Shown here: in pieces, positions 51,532 to 62,817 of the stretch
How the letters are laid out: every line of letters begins with the position of its first letter
Numbering within the stretch: the stretch's first letter is position 1
NCBI RefSeq assembly: GCF_902713425.1
Contig: NC_081198.1
Coordinates: 20,939,188-21,003,187, forward strand
DNA length: 64,000 nt
Direction: 5' to 3'
Source: Acipenser ruthenus
Taxonomy: Eukaryota > Chordata > Actinopteri > Acipenseriformes > Acipenseridae
Program-made: the position numbers and the translations under genes
Notes under the pieces: generated by a model
What the model saw: only the letters and a program-made list of their open reading frames with translations
What the model was told of the DNA's origin: nothing
Database searches by the model: none

Positions 51532-52181
51532 TACTCTTTTATTGAGATTTTACATTTTTTACATTTACACCCATTCGTTTTTTTCATTCATTTTACATTT
51601 CTTTTAAAGATGACATTCATGCATACAGACATACATTTTGTTTTAAAAGCATTTAAAATACATTTAAAAACACCAAGACAATTGTGCTTTGTACATGGTT
51701 AAAACAGACACAGATTAAAATCAACATGAAAAAAACCTGTGCTGCTTTAAAAGTGACTGGAAAAAAAGAACCATCTATAAAAAACCAGTGTTTGTGAGGG
51801 CCGGGGAGTGCTCTCTAAAAAAGTTCAAAAGTGAACATAAAACTAGATCTAAAACAGGGACAGGGGAAAAGGGACAGTGTATAGAACAGTGAGTTAAAAT
51901 TCTAAAATTTTAAAACACTTAAAATGTAACTTTTAATAGTTTACATTAAAAATCTTAAAGATACATAAAACAAAACAAAACAAAATCAAATAAAACATTC
52001 AACGTAAATCAAATAAAAGTCAATAAAACTGAAACAAAAAGACTACATAAAACCAGGGCACCGTTGAAAAAACGGTCATGCCAGCTAAAAAGGGCGGAAT
52101 GCTGGCATGACAAAATAAATAAAAGGCTTAGCGGTGCCCCGTAGTCCCGCTCCTAGGAGCTAGCGGTTCCAGTTTTTTCCT

Positions 52182-55100
52182 TTATTCCATCTTCACGTCC
52201 TGAAGTCCGGCGATCCTCCACTCCGCGCAGGCCTTGTCCTTCCCGAGGGTCCGGATGTCCAGAATTACAAAGTCCTTGATAAGAGTTTGTGCCCTTCTGG
52301 TCGTGGTGATAGTGTCTAGCTCCTGCTTGTGATAGACACAGACGTTACAGCCTTCCCACAGGATCTGCTTGACAACATTGATGACACGCCAAACGCACTT
52401 AGCTGTGCTGGTATCGATTCCTCCCGCAGGCCCATAGAGCACAGTCTCAGCGGTCATCTTGGCCGTGTCAGCAAACCTGTTTAGGAAGACAGAGACAGAG
52501 AGCCAGACACTGCCAGCCACATCACACTCCCAGAAGATATGGGCTGGTGTTTCTCTCTTTCGGCACTTTGCATAGGGGCATGTTTCTACTTGGGCTAGTC
52601 CCCTCCTGAACATGAACGCTCGAGTGGGGAGTGCACTGTGGACGGTGTTCCATGCTATATCCTTCTGGACATTACTGAGGCAGCTGTGAGACACATTCTC
52701 CCAGATTTTTTGGCTTTGGGTGAGGGAGAAAGTAGCTACTTTTTCAATTTCCTGGGAACCGGCAAGATATTTAGTTACAGCCTTGTATTCCCAGGAGGCC
52801 AATTTTGCTTTATCTAAGCCCAATTTATATATAGTGTCCCTTAAGGTTCTATAATACAATGGGGGGTCCCAGGAGTACGGCACGGTGTTATCAATAGTGC
52901 AGAGGCCCAAGGCCCTGAGACAGGTGGCAAAATAGAAACGATTCATGTAACATACCTTCCTGTCCAGGGCCTGGATGTTCTTGATAGTTTGCGTGAGCCC
53001 CTGCACTCGGGTGAGCTGCACAACGTCCGGGACCCCCTTACCTCCCTTCTTGTCGGCTTTACTCAGGGTGGCTCGTTTTACCCTCTCCATCTTGCTGCCC
53101 CAGATAAAGCGGTGGATAATGCGGTCCACCACTTTTTTGGTGGTCCTGTCTGGGGGAAAGATTTTTCCTACATAAGAGAGGATGGGGAACAGTATAGACT
53201 TGGTTATTAATACTCTACCCGTCATTGTTAAGGATCTTGTGCTCCATCCGCCAATCTTTTTACGGACCTGGTTAATGGCCGCCGTCCAGCTCTGGGCCCC
53301 CGAGCTATTGTTCTCGAAAATGAGGCCCAGAATCTTGATTTTGTCCTTTTTGACAGGGTACATGTCCGACAGTTCCCTATCTACCTGCCAATTTTTAGAC
53401 ACGTAGACTTCGCTCTTGGACTTATTAATCACTGCCCTGGTCACCGTGCAGTACTTCCCAAGGATATTACTAATCCGAGGTACCGACGATGTGTTGGTGC
53501 AAATGAGTGACACATCGTCCATTTATGCTGTTGTTTTGACCTGGACCCCGTTGGATCCAGGCAGCTGGAAACCAGTTATATTGGTATCCCTACGAATTGC
53601 CTGCAGGAGGGGTTCAATGCACACGACATATAGCAGTGGGGATAGTGGGCAACCCTGTCTGACCCCTGACTGGATAGATATTTTACCAGTCAGGTGCCTG
53701 TTCACCAAGACTCGGGTACTAATGTTTGTATATATGGTTTTAACCCACTCCCTAAGTCCAGGAGCGAATTTCATCTGGTCCATCACTTTGTACATATATT
53801 CATGGCTTACCCTATCGAACGCCTTCTCCTGGTCAAGGTTGAACAGGCAGAGGGGATGGTTCCGTTCTCTAGAATAAGCCAGAATGTCCCTTGTTAACAT
53901 TAAAATATCCGTGATGGACCTCCCTGGGACGCCACAAGCCTGGTCGGGGCCAATGACCAAAGGGAGGTGTACTTGTAGCCGGAGCATCAGAGCTTTGGCT
54001 AGTATCTTGTAATCCACGCAAAGGAGGCTGATTGGGCGCCAATTCCGTAGATCTTTAACTTCCCCTTTCTTATGAAGGAGAGTAATTACACTCTCCCGCA
54101 TAGAAGGGCCCAACCGCTTCTCCCTGTAGACCGCTCTGTAGACCTCCGCTAAATGGACTTTTAGCATGTCCCAAAAAAGATGGTAATACTCACCCGGGAT
54201 GCCATCTGGACCTGGCGTCTTACCGGTGTTCATGGTCTTAACCGCCTGGGTGAGCTCCTCCAGCGTGAGTTCTGGGTCCTTCTCCTCCTCCTCGTCGTCC
54301 CGCACTGAGTCAGGCTCCAACTGGCTCAGGAACCACTCTATCAGGGTGTCATCTGTAGCTTTGATGTTATATAGGTCCCTATAGAAGTTCTCTACCACTT
54401 TTTTCACTCCCTCACTATCCTCTACTATCCTCCCCCTGCTGTCGAGCATGGAGGACATCAAGTGCCGCTTCTCCCTCGTTTTCTGGAAGAAGAAGCGAGT
54501 ACACTTTTCGTCTTCCTCCATTTTTTGCACTTTTGCATTGTGCATGACCTTTCGTTGTTCCTCCCTACAAAGCACTGAAAGATCTAGCTTGGTCTGGGCT
54601 ATCTCGTCGCTTACAGGGAACCCCCGAAGCTGAAGCAGGCTCAGACGCTGGAGGGCAGCATTCAGGTGTTTATATTTGGCCCTCCTTTCTTTTGCTTTCC
54701 TCTTGCCTGCTGCTATGAAATAACCCTTAGTTCTGATTTTGACCATCTCCCACCACTCTATAGGGGAGTTGAATAGGTCACGCAAAGTGGTCCACTCAAC
54801 AAGCCTGCTCTTATAGGCTGCAGCTATGGAGGGGTCATCGAGTAAGGAGGTGTTTAATTTCCAAACCCCTGACCCCATCTGGGAGGTCTGAGGGACCTGC
54901 AATGTTACCTGCAGGAGCCTATGGTCAGAGAAGAAGACGGCCTGGGTGTCTACTGCCGTCTTCGTAAGGGAGCTGGTATGCAGGACGAGATCTATACGGG
55001 AGAAGGAGGTCCCAGATGAGCTCACCCAGGTAAAGGGAGGCACCAGGTCCTTACCTGCATCACACAGGGAGAAATCAGATATTACGGAGGACAAAACTCT

Positions 55101-55625
55101 ACTAGAGCGGTCGTTGCGTGGCCTGCTCCGGTCTACGTCCCTCAGAGCACAATTGAAGTCACCTGACACGATGACGGGTACGTTCCCCAGCAGGAGTGGA
55201 CGCAGCTGTGGAAAAAATTGAACTCTTTCGTTTTGGTTAGTGGGTGCGTAGACATTGACCAGTCTGAGGGGAGTTTTGTTGTATGTCACATCCACGCTCA
55301 GAATTCTACCAGGTTCTACCTCCCTGCTGCTGCGGGAGGTAATAAATGGGTTTTTAAACAGGATACCTACTCCGTCGGCTCTGGCTATGTTGGAGCCCGA
55401 CCAGAAGGAGTCCCCCAGGGTCCAACTCTCCTTCAGGTCCCTATAATCAGGGCTCGACGAAATACCACACTCCTGCAGAAAGATGAGATCTGCTTTCAAG
55501 TTAGCTAGATAGTTTAGTACATCAAATCTTTTTTGTGTCTCCCTGATGCTCCTGACATTAACAGACACACATATCAGGGCCATCAGGGTAGCTAACAAGA
55601 AAAGGAGTCGCTGCGTCCACCCCAT
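52182..55625 (-). pseudogene. ORF2 of copy I, nonsense codon in the YMDD motif
   Basis: A single base change turns Tyr701 (TAT) into TAA at 53523-53525, exactly at the first residue of YMDD. The upstream 700 codons (endonuclease and RT motifs up to the active site) and the downstream 446 codons are otherwise open. A truncated protein would keep the endonuclease but not polymerise. Confidence 0.94.
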
Positions 55626-55630
55626 AGCGA

Positions 55631-57576
55631 CTATGATTGGGAGGTCGGGACACTCTTCCTACTCTTAGCTCTACGCTTGCTTCGAGGGGGCTTGGGCTTA
55701 TTTGCAACTCCCATCACCCCTGAGAAGGTACTCACTGCTGCCTCGTCCAAGAAGGCACCGTCTTTATATGCACAGTACGTGGAGTTGTTGGGGCTATTCA
55801 ACTCCCCACAAGGTAAGTCTGGTGGAACTTGCTCAGGGCCCCTCGGAACGTGTGGGTCAGCTTTGTCCTGGGGGGGGTTATGACAGACAGCATTCTTTGG
55901 CTGTTACCGTCTGTTGAATTGGAGCTGTTAGCAGACTTCTGGCTTACCGCGTCCAGGGGTATTCCCATGTCCTCCAGTGCTGTATCTAGGAGGACCTCTA
56001 GGGGGCCCCTGGTTTTGCCCATACAAGGGAGGGGGTCAAGGATGCTTTGAAGGGAGGCCCTTCGCTTGAAGAGGGTCATTGCTACCGAGGTACTGCTGGT
56101 CAGGGAAGGTGTTGACCCCGACCTCTCCCTCGGTGCATTAGTGAACACCTCTTCTGCGAGGTGTGCTAGGGTTTGTGCCAACGACTGGGAAGGCTGGCTG
56201 GGGATGCCCTGGCTGGCTGCTACCTGCCCACTAGGCGGCAGTGTAGCCGTCCCACTCGCCTCCGTCTCTGCCTGCGAGGGCAAGACTGGGGACTTTGTGT
56301 GGACATTAGCTGGTTTTGGATCTATGGGGGCCACCTGCAACTTGCTGTCTTTGATCCTGATCTCCTTTCTTTCCCCCCCCTCGTCTCTACCCTTTCTTTT
56401 CCCCACCCTCTGCTGGTTCTTCACTCCCTTCCCCTCCTTCTCACTCTCACTTTCACTGTCGCTTTCGCTTTCCTCCCCCACGGACTCAATCCTTATGGCG
56501 TCATAACGAGAGCCGAGGGGGAGTGCTGGCGCTGAGAGGGCCCTACTCAGGGGGGGGCCGCTGCTGGGTCCAGGCTCCCTCCCTGCCTCGTGTTCTGCAT
56601 CAGAGGAGCTACTGGAGGAGCTAGTGGAGTGGCTGTTGTACTCTCTCTCTGGGCTGGGGGAAGGGGTCCTCGTAAAACGGGACATGTCTCGGGGGCGGGG
56701 GGGTGAGGGGGGTGCTGGTGATGATGGTGGTGCTGGAGTCTGGGTCTTGGATACTGTTGGTGGTGATGTGGACTGATCTTTGTTACTTGCTCCCTCTTCC
56801 TGCTCAGGCCTAGGCTTGTTCATGTTTGCCTTGCTGGCTCTGGCCATGTTGGCATAGGAAGAGGGGCAGTCCTTAAACAGGTGCCCCTTATTTCCACACA
56901 AATTGCACTGCCTCTCTTCTCTGCAGTGGCTGGTCTCGTGGGGGGCGCCGCAGTTCCTGCACTTGACTACAGTACATGCGGCCGCCAGGTGTCCTAATTC
57001 CCCACATTTCCTGCAGAGTTTTGGCATCCCATTATAGAATACCAGCCCTCTGTTGGGCCCTAACACTATGGAGTTTGGAATGTGGCGGACGCCTCCAATG
57101 CCCGATGGATCAACATTAAGGCGTACCAGCCACTTTCTGGCTCCTGTCCAAACCCCATCTTCATCTGTAATTTTCCTCCCTTCTGATGACACCCTCCCAT
57201 AGCGGTTAAGCCATGTTGTAATATCATAGTCGCTAACAGCCTCATTGAAAAATTGGACAGTAACAACTTTCATTTCTCTGTCTGTCAGTGCATCCACACA
57301 AAATTCTTTGTATGGAGCGAGATATTTATTCTCCCCCCAAAAGGACCACATTTCTTGTAACTTTTGGGGGTTCCTAAAACTGACCTCAAACACTTCCTTA
57401 AGCCCTGGCAATTTCACCAAACAATTCAAGTCAGAAGGGGAAAAACCCATACCCCTCTGAAGAATGGTCCGGCTGAACTCCAGTCTCGTCAGTCCTGGTT
57501 CCGTTTCATCTTGCTTGTTTCTTGTGAAGCGCACCGCATTGTGCCTCCTGGTTTCCTGGGTTGGCCGGAACGCCAT
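55631..57576 (-). pseudogene. ORF1 of copy I, 3' frameshift only
   Basis: Open for 592 residues from 57576 to 55798: RRM-like region, three knuckles (Lys to Asn in the third), linker, acidic and basic segments. The 3' C-run is 8, so the last ~80 residues are replaced by a ~23-residue tail. If that tail is tolerated, this protein may still be functional. Confidence 0.85.
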
Positions 57577-58423
57577 CCTTCAGCTGGCTCCTCCGATTGG
57601 GGTGGGAGAAGCCTCTGGACGTCCGGGTTGTCTCTCTCTACGGAAAAGAGACAACGTAAGCAGCAAATCTGGGCAGTTGAAGGAACTATTACTTTAGTCC
57701 CTGAGGAGATGGTCGCCTCGCAAGAGGGACCCCCTCCCCAGGTGAACGGTGTCCTTCCCTGGCGGAGTAGGGGGCGCTGCTTGGCACCGAGACCACGTAG
57801 GAAGAATCGTGGCTGTGACGCCTCCTCGGGGTCCGGGGCCGCCCTCTGCTCCTCCCAGATGGCGCCCTCTGCTGGGCGCCTGCTGCTCTCTCGGTCTGGA
57901 TCTCGATTACAATCAAGGGCTGGGGATGAGGTCGTCTAGGTCATCAAAGGGTCCTCAAAGGTCGTCTGGATGGTAGGTCCTCCTTCTCTCTAACTCCAGG
58001 AACGTCTGGAAAAGCCGGAACCGCCTGAAAAAGAAAAAAACGGGAACCGCCTGAAAAAGAAAAAACTGCTCTCAACAGTCAACAAAATCTTGAAAGACCC
58101 TCGGCCTGGATTGGGCAAGCCAAAACCAGACTGAGCATTAGTCTTCCAAAAAGTTGCCGAGCTGAAGAAAGCCAGTCAAAAATAAAAAAAATTCTGTTCC
58201 TCCTCACCCGAACAAACCTCTCACAGACCCTCGGAGGGAGCGGGTAATGCCACTACCCTCTAAGCCTTAGTCTTAGAAAGATTTATTCGAACTGTAGAGA
58301 AGCCAGAGTATATGGCTGGCTAAGAAGGACCTGGCATAGGGACATGTTCCACCACACTTGTCTGGTTAGCTGCATGCTCCCAGGAAACAAACTGCTGCTG
58401 TCTACATCATCACCACATGTGAA

Positions 58424-58502
58424 TAAAAGAAAGAAAGACAGCAAGAAAGAAAGAGAGAAAGAAAGAGAAAGAAAGAAAGAGAAAAAGAAAAAAAAAGAAG
58501 TA
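58424..58502. repeat. GAAA/GAGA microsatellite
   Basis: About 78 bp, as at 17044-17118 with one GAGA changed to GAAA. Confidence 0.9.
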
Positions 58503-58608
58503 AAACGGCGGGAAAACTTGCATCAACACTGGCACTCTCCCTCCAGCAGGGGTAGACAAAATGCTCACAGGAGAGATCCAGATCTGACTTTGACCAACGT
58601 TAGAGAAA

Positions 58609-58722
58609 GGTGTGCACCGTTCCCGGAGGAACTACAATACCGGGCCGATGCGTGGAGTGGACGGAGCAAGCCCCTGTTCCATCTCCCGATTCCAAAAATC
58701 AATTTAATATATGGTCCCCTGA
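58609..58722 (-). pseudogene. U2 snRNA 3' fragment (nt 76-189), 3' flank of LINE J
   Basis: Shares the nt-167 change with the fragment beside D and has one more nearby (plus strand ACTACAAT for ACTGCAAT). It lacks 22 nt relative to the nt-54 joint. The missing piece is bounded by ATA repeats, which suggests a later deletion. Confidence 0.93.
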
Positions 58723-59368
58723 TACTCTTTTATTGAGATTTTACATTTTTTACATTTACACCCATTCGTTTTTTCATTCATTTTACATTTCTTTTAAAGA
58801 TGACATTCATGCATACAGACATACATTTTGTTTTAAAAGCATTTAAAATACATTTAAAAACACCAAGACAATTGTGCTTTGTACATGGTTAAAACAGACA
58901 CAGATTAAAATCAACATGAAAAAAACCTGTGCTGTTTTAAAAGTGACTGGAAAAAAAGAACCATCTATAAAAAACCAGTGCTTGTGAGGGCCGGGGAGTG
59001 CTCTCTAAAAGGTTCAAAAGTGAACATAAAACTAGATCTAAAACAGGGACAGGGGAAAAGGGACAGTGTATAAAACAGTGAGTTAAAATTCTAAAATTTT
59101 AAAACACTTAAAATGTAACTTTTAATAGTTTACATTAAAAATCTTAAAGATACATAAAACAAAACAAAACAAAATCAAATAAAACATTCAACGTAAATCA
59201 AATAAAAGTCCATAAAACTGAAACAAAAGACTACATAAAACCAGGGCACCGTTGAAAAACGGTCATGCCAGCTAAAAAGGGCGGAATGCTGGCATGACAA
59301 AATAAATAAAAGGCTTAGCGGTGCCCCGTAGTCCCGCTCCTAGGAGCTAGCGGTTCCAGTTTTTTCCT

Positions 59369-62300
59369 TTATTCCATCTTCACGTCCTGAAGTCCGGCGA
59401 TCCTCCACTCCGCGCAGGCCTTGTCCTTCCCGAGGGTCCGGATGTCCAGAATTACAAAGTCCTTGATAAGAGTTTGTGCCCTTCTGGTCGTGGTGATAGT
59501 GTCTAGCTCCTGCTTGTGATAGACACAGACGTTACGGCCTTCCCACAGGATCTGCTTGACAACATTGATGACACGCCAAACGCACTTAGCTGTGCTGGTA
59601 GTGATTCCTCCCGCAGGCCCATAGAGCACAGTCTCAGCGGTCATCTTGGCCGTGTCAGCAAACCTGTTTAGGAAGACAGAGACAGAGAGCCAGACACTGC
59701 CAGCCACATCACATTCCCAGAAGATATGGGCTGGTGTTTCTCTCTTGCGGCACTTTGCATAGGGGCATGTTTCTACTTGGGCTAGTCCCCTCCTAAACAT
59801 GAACGCTCGAGTGGGGAGTGCACTGTGGACGGTGTTCCATGCTATATCCTTCTGGACATTACTGAGGCAGCTGTGAGACACATTCTCCCAGATTTTTTGG
59901 CTTTGGGTGAGGGAGAAAGTAGCTACTTTTTCAATTTCCTGGGAACCGGCAAGATATTTAGTTACAGCCTTGTATTCCCAGGAGGCCAATTTTGCTTTAT
60001 CTAAGCCCAATTTATATATAGTGTCCCTTAAGGTTCTATAATACAATGGGGGGTCCCAGGAGTACGGCACGGTGTTATCAATAGTGCAGAGGCCCAAGGC
60101 CCTGAGACAGGTGGCAAAATAGAAACGATTCATGTAACATACCTTCCTGTCCAGGGCCTGGATGTTCTTGATAGTTTGCGTGAGCCCCTGCACTCGGGTG
60201 AGCTGCACAACGTCCGGGACCCCCTTACCTCCCTTCTTGTCGGCTTTACTCAGGGTGGCTCGTTTTACCCTCTCCATCTTGCTGCCCCAGATAAAGCGGT
60301 GGATAATGCGGTCCACCACTTTTTTGGTGGTCCTGTCTGGGGGAAAGATTTTTCCTACATAAGAGAGGATGGGGAACAGTATAGACTTGGTTATTAATAC
60401 TCTACCCGTCATTGTTAAGGATCTTGTGCTCCATCCGCCAATCTTTTTACGGACCTGGTTAATGGCCGCCGTCCAGCTCTGGGCCCCCGAGCTATTGTTC
60501 TCGAAAATGAGGCCCAGAATCTTGATTTTGTCCTTTTTGACAGGGTACATGTCCGACAGTTCCCTATCTACCTGCCAATTTTTAGACACGTAGACTTCGC
60601 TCTTGGACTTATTAATCACTGCCCTGGTCGCCGTGCAGTACTTCCCAAGGATATTACTAATCCGAGGTACCGACGATGTGTTGGTGCAAATGAGTGACAC
60701 ATCGTCCATATATGCTGTTGTTTTGACCTGGACCCCGTTGGATCCAGGCAGCTGGAAACCAGTTATATTGGTATCCCTACTAATTGCCTGCAGGAGGGGT
60801 TCAATGCACACGACATATAGCAGTGGGGATAGTGGGCAACCCTGTCTGACCCCTGACTGGATAGATATTTTACCAGTCAGGTGCCTGTTCACCAAGACTC
60901 GGGTACTAATGTTTGTATAGATGGTTTTAACCCACCCCCTAAGTCCAGGAGCGAATTTCATCTGGTCCATCACTTTGTACATATATTCATGGCTTACCCT
61001 ATCGAACGCCTTCTCCTGGTCAAGGTTGAACAGGCAGAGGGGATGGTTCCGTTCTCTAGAATAAGCCAGAATGTCCCTTGTTAACATTAAAATATCCGTG
61101 ATGGACCTCCCTGGGACGCCACAAGCCTGGTCGGGGCCAATGACCAAAGGGAGGTGTACTTGTAGCCGGAGCATCAGAGCTTTGGCTAGTATCTTGTAAT
61201 CCACGCAAAGGAGGCTGATTGGGCGCCAATTCCGTAGATCTTTAACTTCCCCTTTCTTATGAAGGAGAGTAATTACACTCTCCCGCATAGAAGGGCCCAA
61301 CCGCTTCTCCCTGTAGACCGCTCTGTAGACCTCCGCTAAATGGACTTTTAGCGTGTCCCAAAAAAGATGGTAATACTCACCCGGGATGCCATCTGGACCT
61401 GGCGTCTTACCGGTGTTCATGGTCTTAACCGCCTGGGTGAGCTCCTCCAGCGTGAGTTCTGGGTCCTTCTCCTCCTCCTCGTCGTCCTGCACTGAGTCAG
61501 GCTCCAACTGGCTCAGGAGCCACTCTATCAGGGTGTCATCTGTAGCTTTGATGTTATACAGGTCCCTATAGAAGTTCTCTACCACTTTTTTCACTCCCTC
61601 ACTATCCTCTACTATCCTCCCCCTGCTGTCGAGCATGGAGGACATCAAGTGCCGCTTCTCCCTCGTTTTCTGGAAGAAGAAGCGAGTACACTTTTCGTCT
61701 TCCTCCATTTTTTGCACTTTTGCATTGTGCATGACCTTTCGTTGTTCCTCCCTACAAAGCACTGAAAGATCTAGCTTGGTCTGGGCTATCTCGTCGCTTA
61801 CAGGGAACCCCCGAAGCTGAAGCAGGCTCAGACGCTGGAGGGCAGCATTCAGGTATTTATATTTGGCCCTCCTTTCTTTTGCTTTCCTCTTGCCTGCTGC
61901 TATGAAATAACCCTTAGTTCTGATTTTGACCATCTCCCACCACTCTATAGGGGAGTTGAATAGGTCACGCAAAGTGGTCCACTCAACAAGCCTGCTCTTA
62001 TAGGCTGCAGCTATGGAGGGGTCATCGAGTAAGGAGGTGTTTAATTTCCAGACCCCTGACCCCATCTGGGAGGTCTGAGGGACCTGCAATGTTACCTGCA
62101 GGAGCCTATGGTCAGAGAAGAAGACGGCCTGGGTGTCTACTGCCGTCTTCGTAAGGGAGCTGGTATGCAGGACGAGATCTATACGGGAGAAGGAGGTCCC
62201 AGATGAGCTCACCCAGGTAAAGGGAGGCACCAGGTCCTTACCTGCATCACACAGGGAGAAATCAGATATTACGGAGGACAAAACTCTACTAGAGCGGTCG

Positions 62301-62812
62301 TTGCGTGGCCTGCTCCGGTCTACGTCCCTCAGAGCACAATTGAAGTCACCTGACACGATGACGGGTACGTTCCCCAGCAGGAGTGGACGCAGCTGTGGAA
62401 AAAATTGAACTCTTTCGTTTTGGTTAGTGGGTGCGTAGACATTGACCAGTCTGAGGGGAGTGTTGTTGTATGTCACATCCACGCTCAGAATTCTACCAGG
62501 TTCTACCTCCCTGCTGCTGCGGGAGGTAATAAATGGGTTTTTAAACAGGATACCTACTCCGTCGGCTCTGGCTATGTTGGAGCCCGACCAGAAGGAGTCC
62601 CCCAGGGTCCAACTCTCCTTCAGGTCCCTATAATCAGGGCTCGACGAAATACCACACTCCTGCAGAAAGATGAGATCTGCTTTCAAGTTAGCTAGATAGT
62701 TTAGTACATCAAATCTTTTTTGTGTCTCCCTGATGCTCCTGACATTAACAGACACACATATCAGGGCCATCAGGGTAGCTAACAAGAAAAGGAGTCGCTG
62801 CGTCCACCCCAT
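59369..62812 (-). CDS. ORF2 polyprotein of copy J, open
   Basis: 1147 aa with YMDD and SRID intact, unlike its sibling D. Private changes include Ser for Arg in LLQAI-R/S-RDTN and Leu for Phe at residue 432. Gln442, Gly626 and Gly723 match D. There is no complete ORF1 in cis. Confidence 0.93.
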   Translation of the reverse strand: MGWTQRLLFLLATLMALICVSVNVRSIRETQKRFDVLNYLANLKADLIFLQECGISSSPDYRDLKESWTLGDSFWSGSNIARADGVGILFKNPFITSRSSREVEPGRILSVDVTYNNTPLRLVNVYAPTNQNERVQFFPQLRPLLLGNVPVIVSGDFNCALRDVDRSRPRNDRSSRVLSSVISDFSLCDAGKDLVPPFTWVSSSGTSFSRIDLVLHTSSLTKTAVDTQAVFFSDHRLLQVTLQVPQTSQMGSGVWKLNTSLLDDPSIAAAYKSRLVEWTTLRDLFNSPIEWWEMVKIRTKGYFIAAGKRKAKERRAKYKYLNAALQRLSLLQLRGFPVSDEIAQTKLDLSVLCREEQRKVMHNAKVQKMEEDEKCTRFFFQKTREKRHLMSSMLDSRGRIVEDSEGVKKVVENFYRDLYNIKATDDTLIEWLLSQLEPDSVQDDEEEEKDPELTLEELTQAVKTMNTGKTPGPDGIPGEYYHLFWDTLKVHLAEVYRAVYREKRLGPSMRESVITLLHKKGEVKDLRNWRPISLLCVDYKILAKALMLRLQVHLPLVIGPDQACGVPGRSITDILMLTRDILAYSRERNHPLCLFNLDQEKAFDRVSHEYMYKVMDQMKFAPGLRGWVKTIYTNISTRVLVNRHLTGKISIQSGVRQGCPLSPLLYVVCIEPLLQAISRDTNITGFQLPGSNGVQVKTTAYMDDVSLICTNTSSVPRISNILGKYCTATRAVINKSKSEVYVSKNWQVDRELSDMYPVKKDKIKILGLIFENNSSGAQSWTAAINQVRKKIGGWSTRSLTMTGRVLITKSILFPILSYVGKIFPPDRTTKKVVDRIIHRFIWGSKMERVKRATLSKADKKGGKGVPDVVQLTRVQGLTQTIKNIQALDRKVCYMNRFYFATCLRALGLCTIDNTVPYSWDPPLYYRTLRDTIYKLGLDKAKLASWEYKAVTKYLAGSQEIEKVATFSLTQSQKIWENVSHSCLSNVQKDIAWNTVHSALPTRAFMFRRGLAQVETCPYAKCRKRETPAHIFWECDVAGSVWLSVSVFLNRFADTAKMTAETVLYGPAGGITTSTAKCVWRVINVVKQILWEGRNVCVYHKQELDTITTTRRAQTLIKDFVILDIRTLGKDKACAEWRIAGLQDVKME

Positions 62813-62817
62813 AGCGA

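Larger units (their letters stand above)
51532..58301 (-). mobile_element. LINE copy I, full-length (~6.77 kb)
   Basis: 3' UTR 51532-52181, ORF2 52182-55625, ORF1 55631-57576, 5' UTR 57577-58301. It is a mosaic: the 3' UTR and Asp1071 are of the B/G type, Gly723 and Arg730 are as in J, and the ORF1 half is of the C/E/F type. The 5' end has the CTGTAGAGAA variant shared with C. Confidence 0.95.
58302..58722 (-). repeat. U2 repeat block 8 (between LINE I and LINE J)
   Basis: Spacer, microsatellite, 3' box and a U2 3' fragment, no promoter. It is a sibling of block 3 (16921-17363). Confidence 0.92.
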
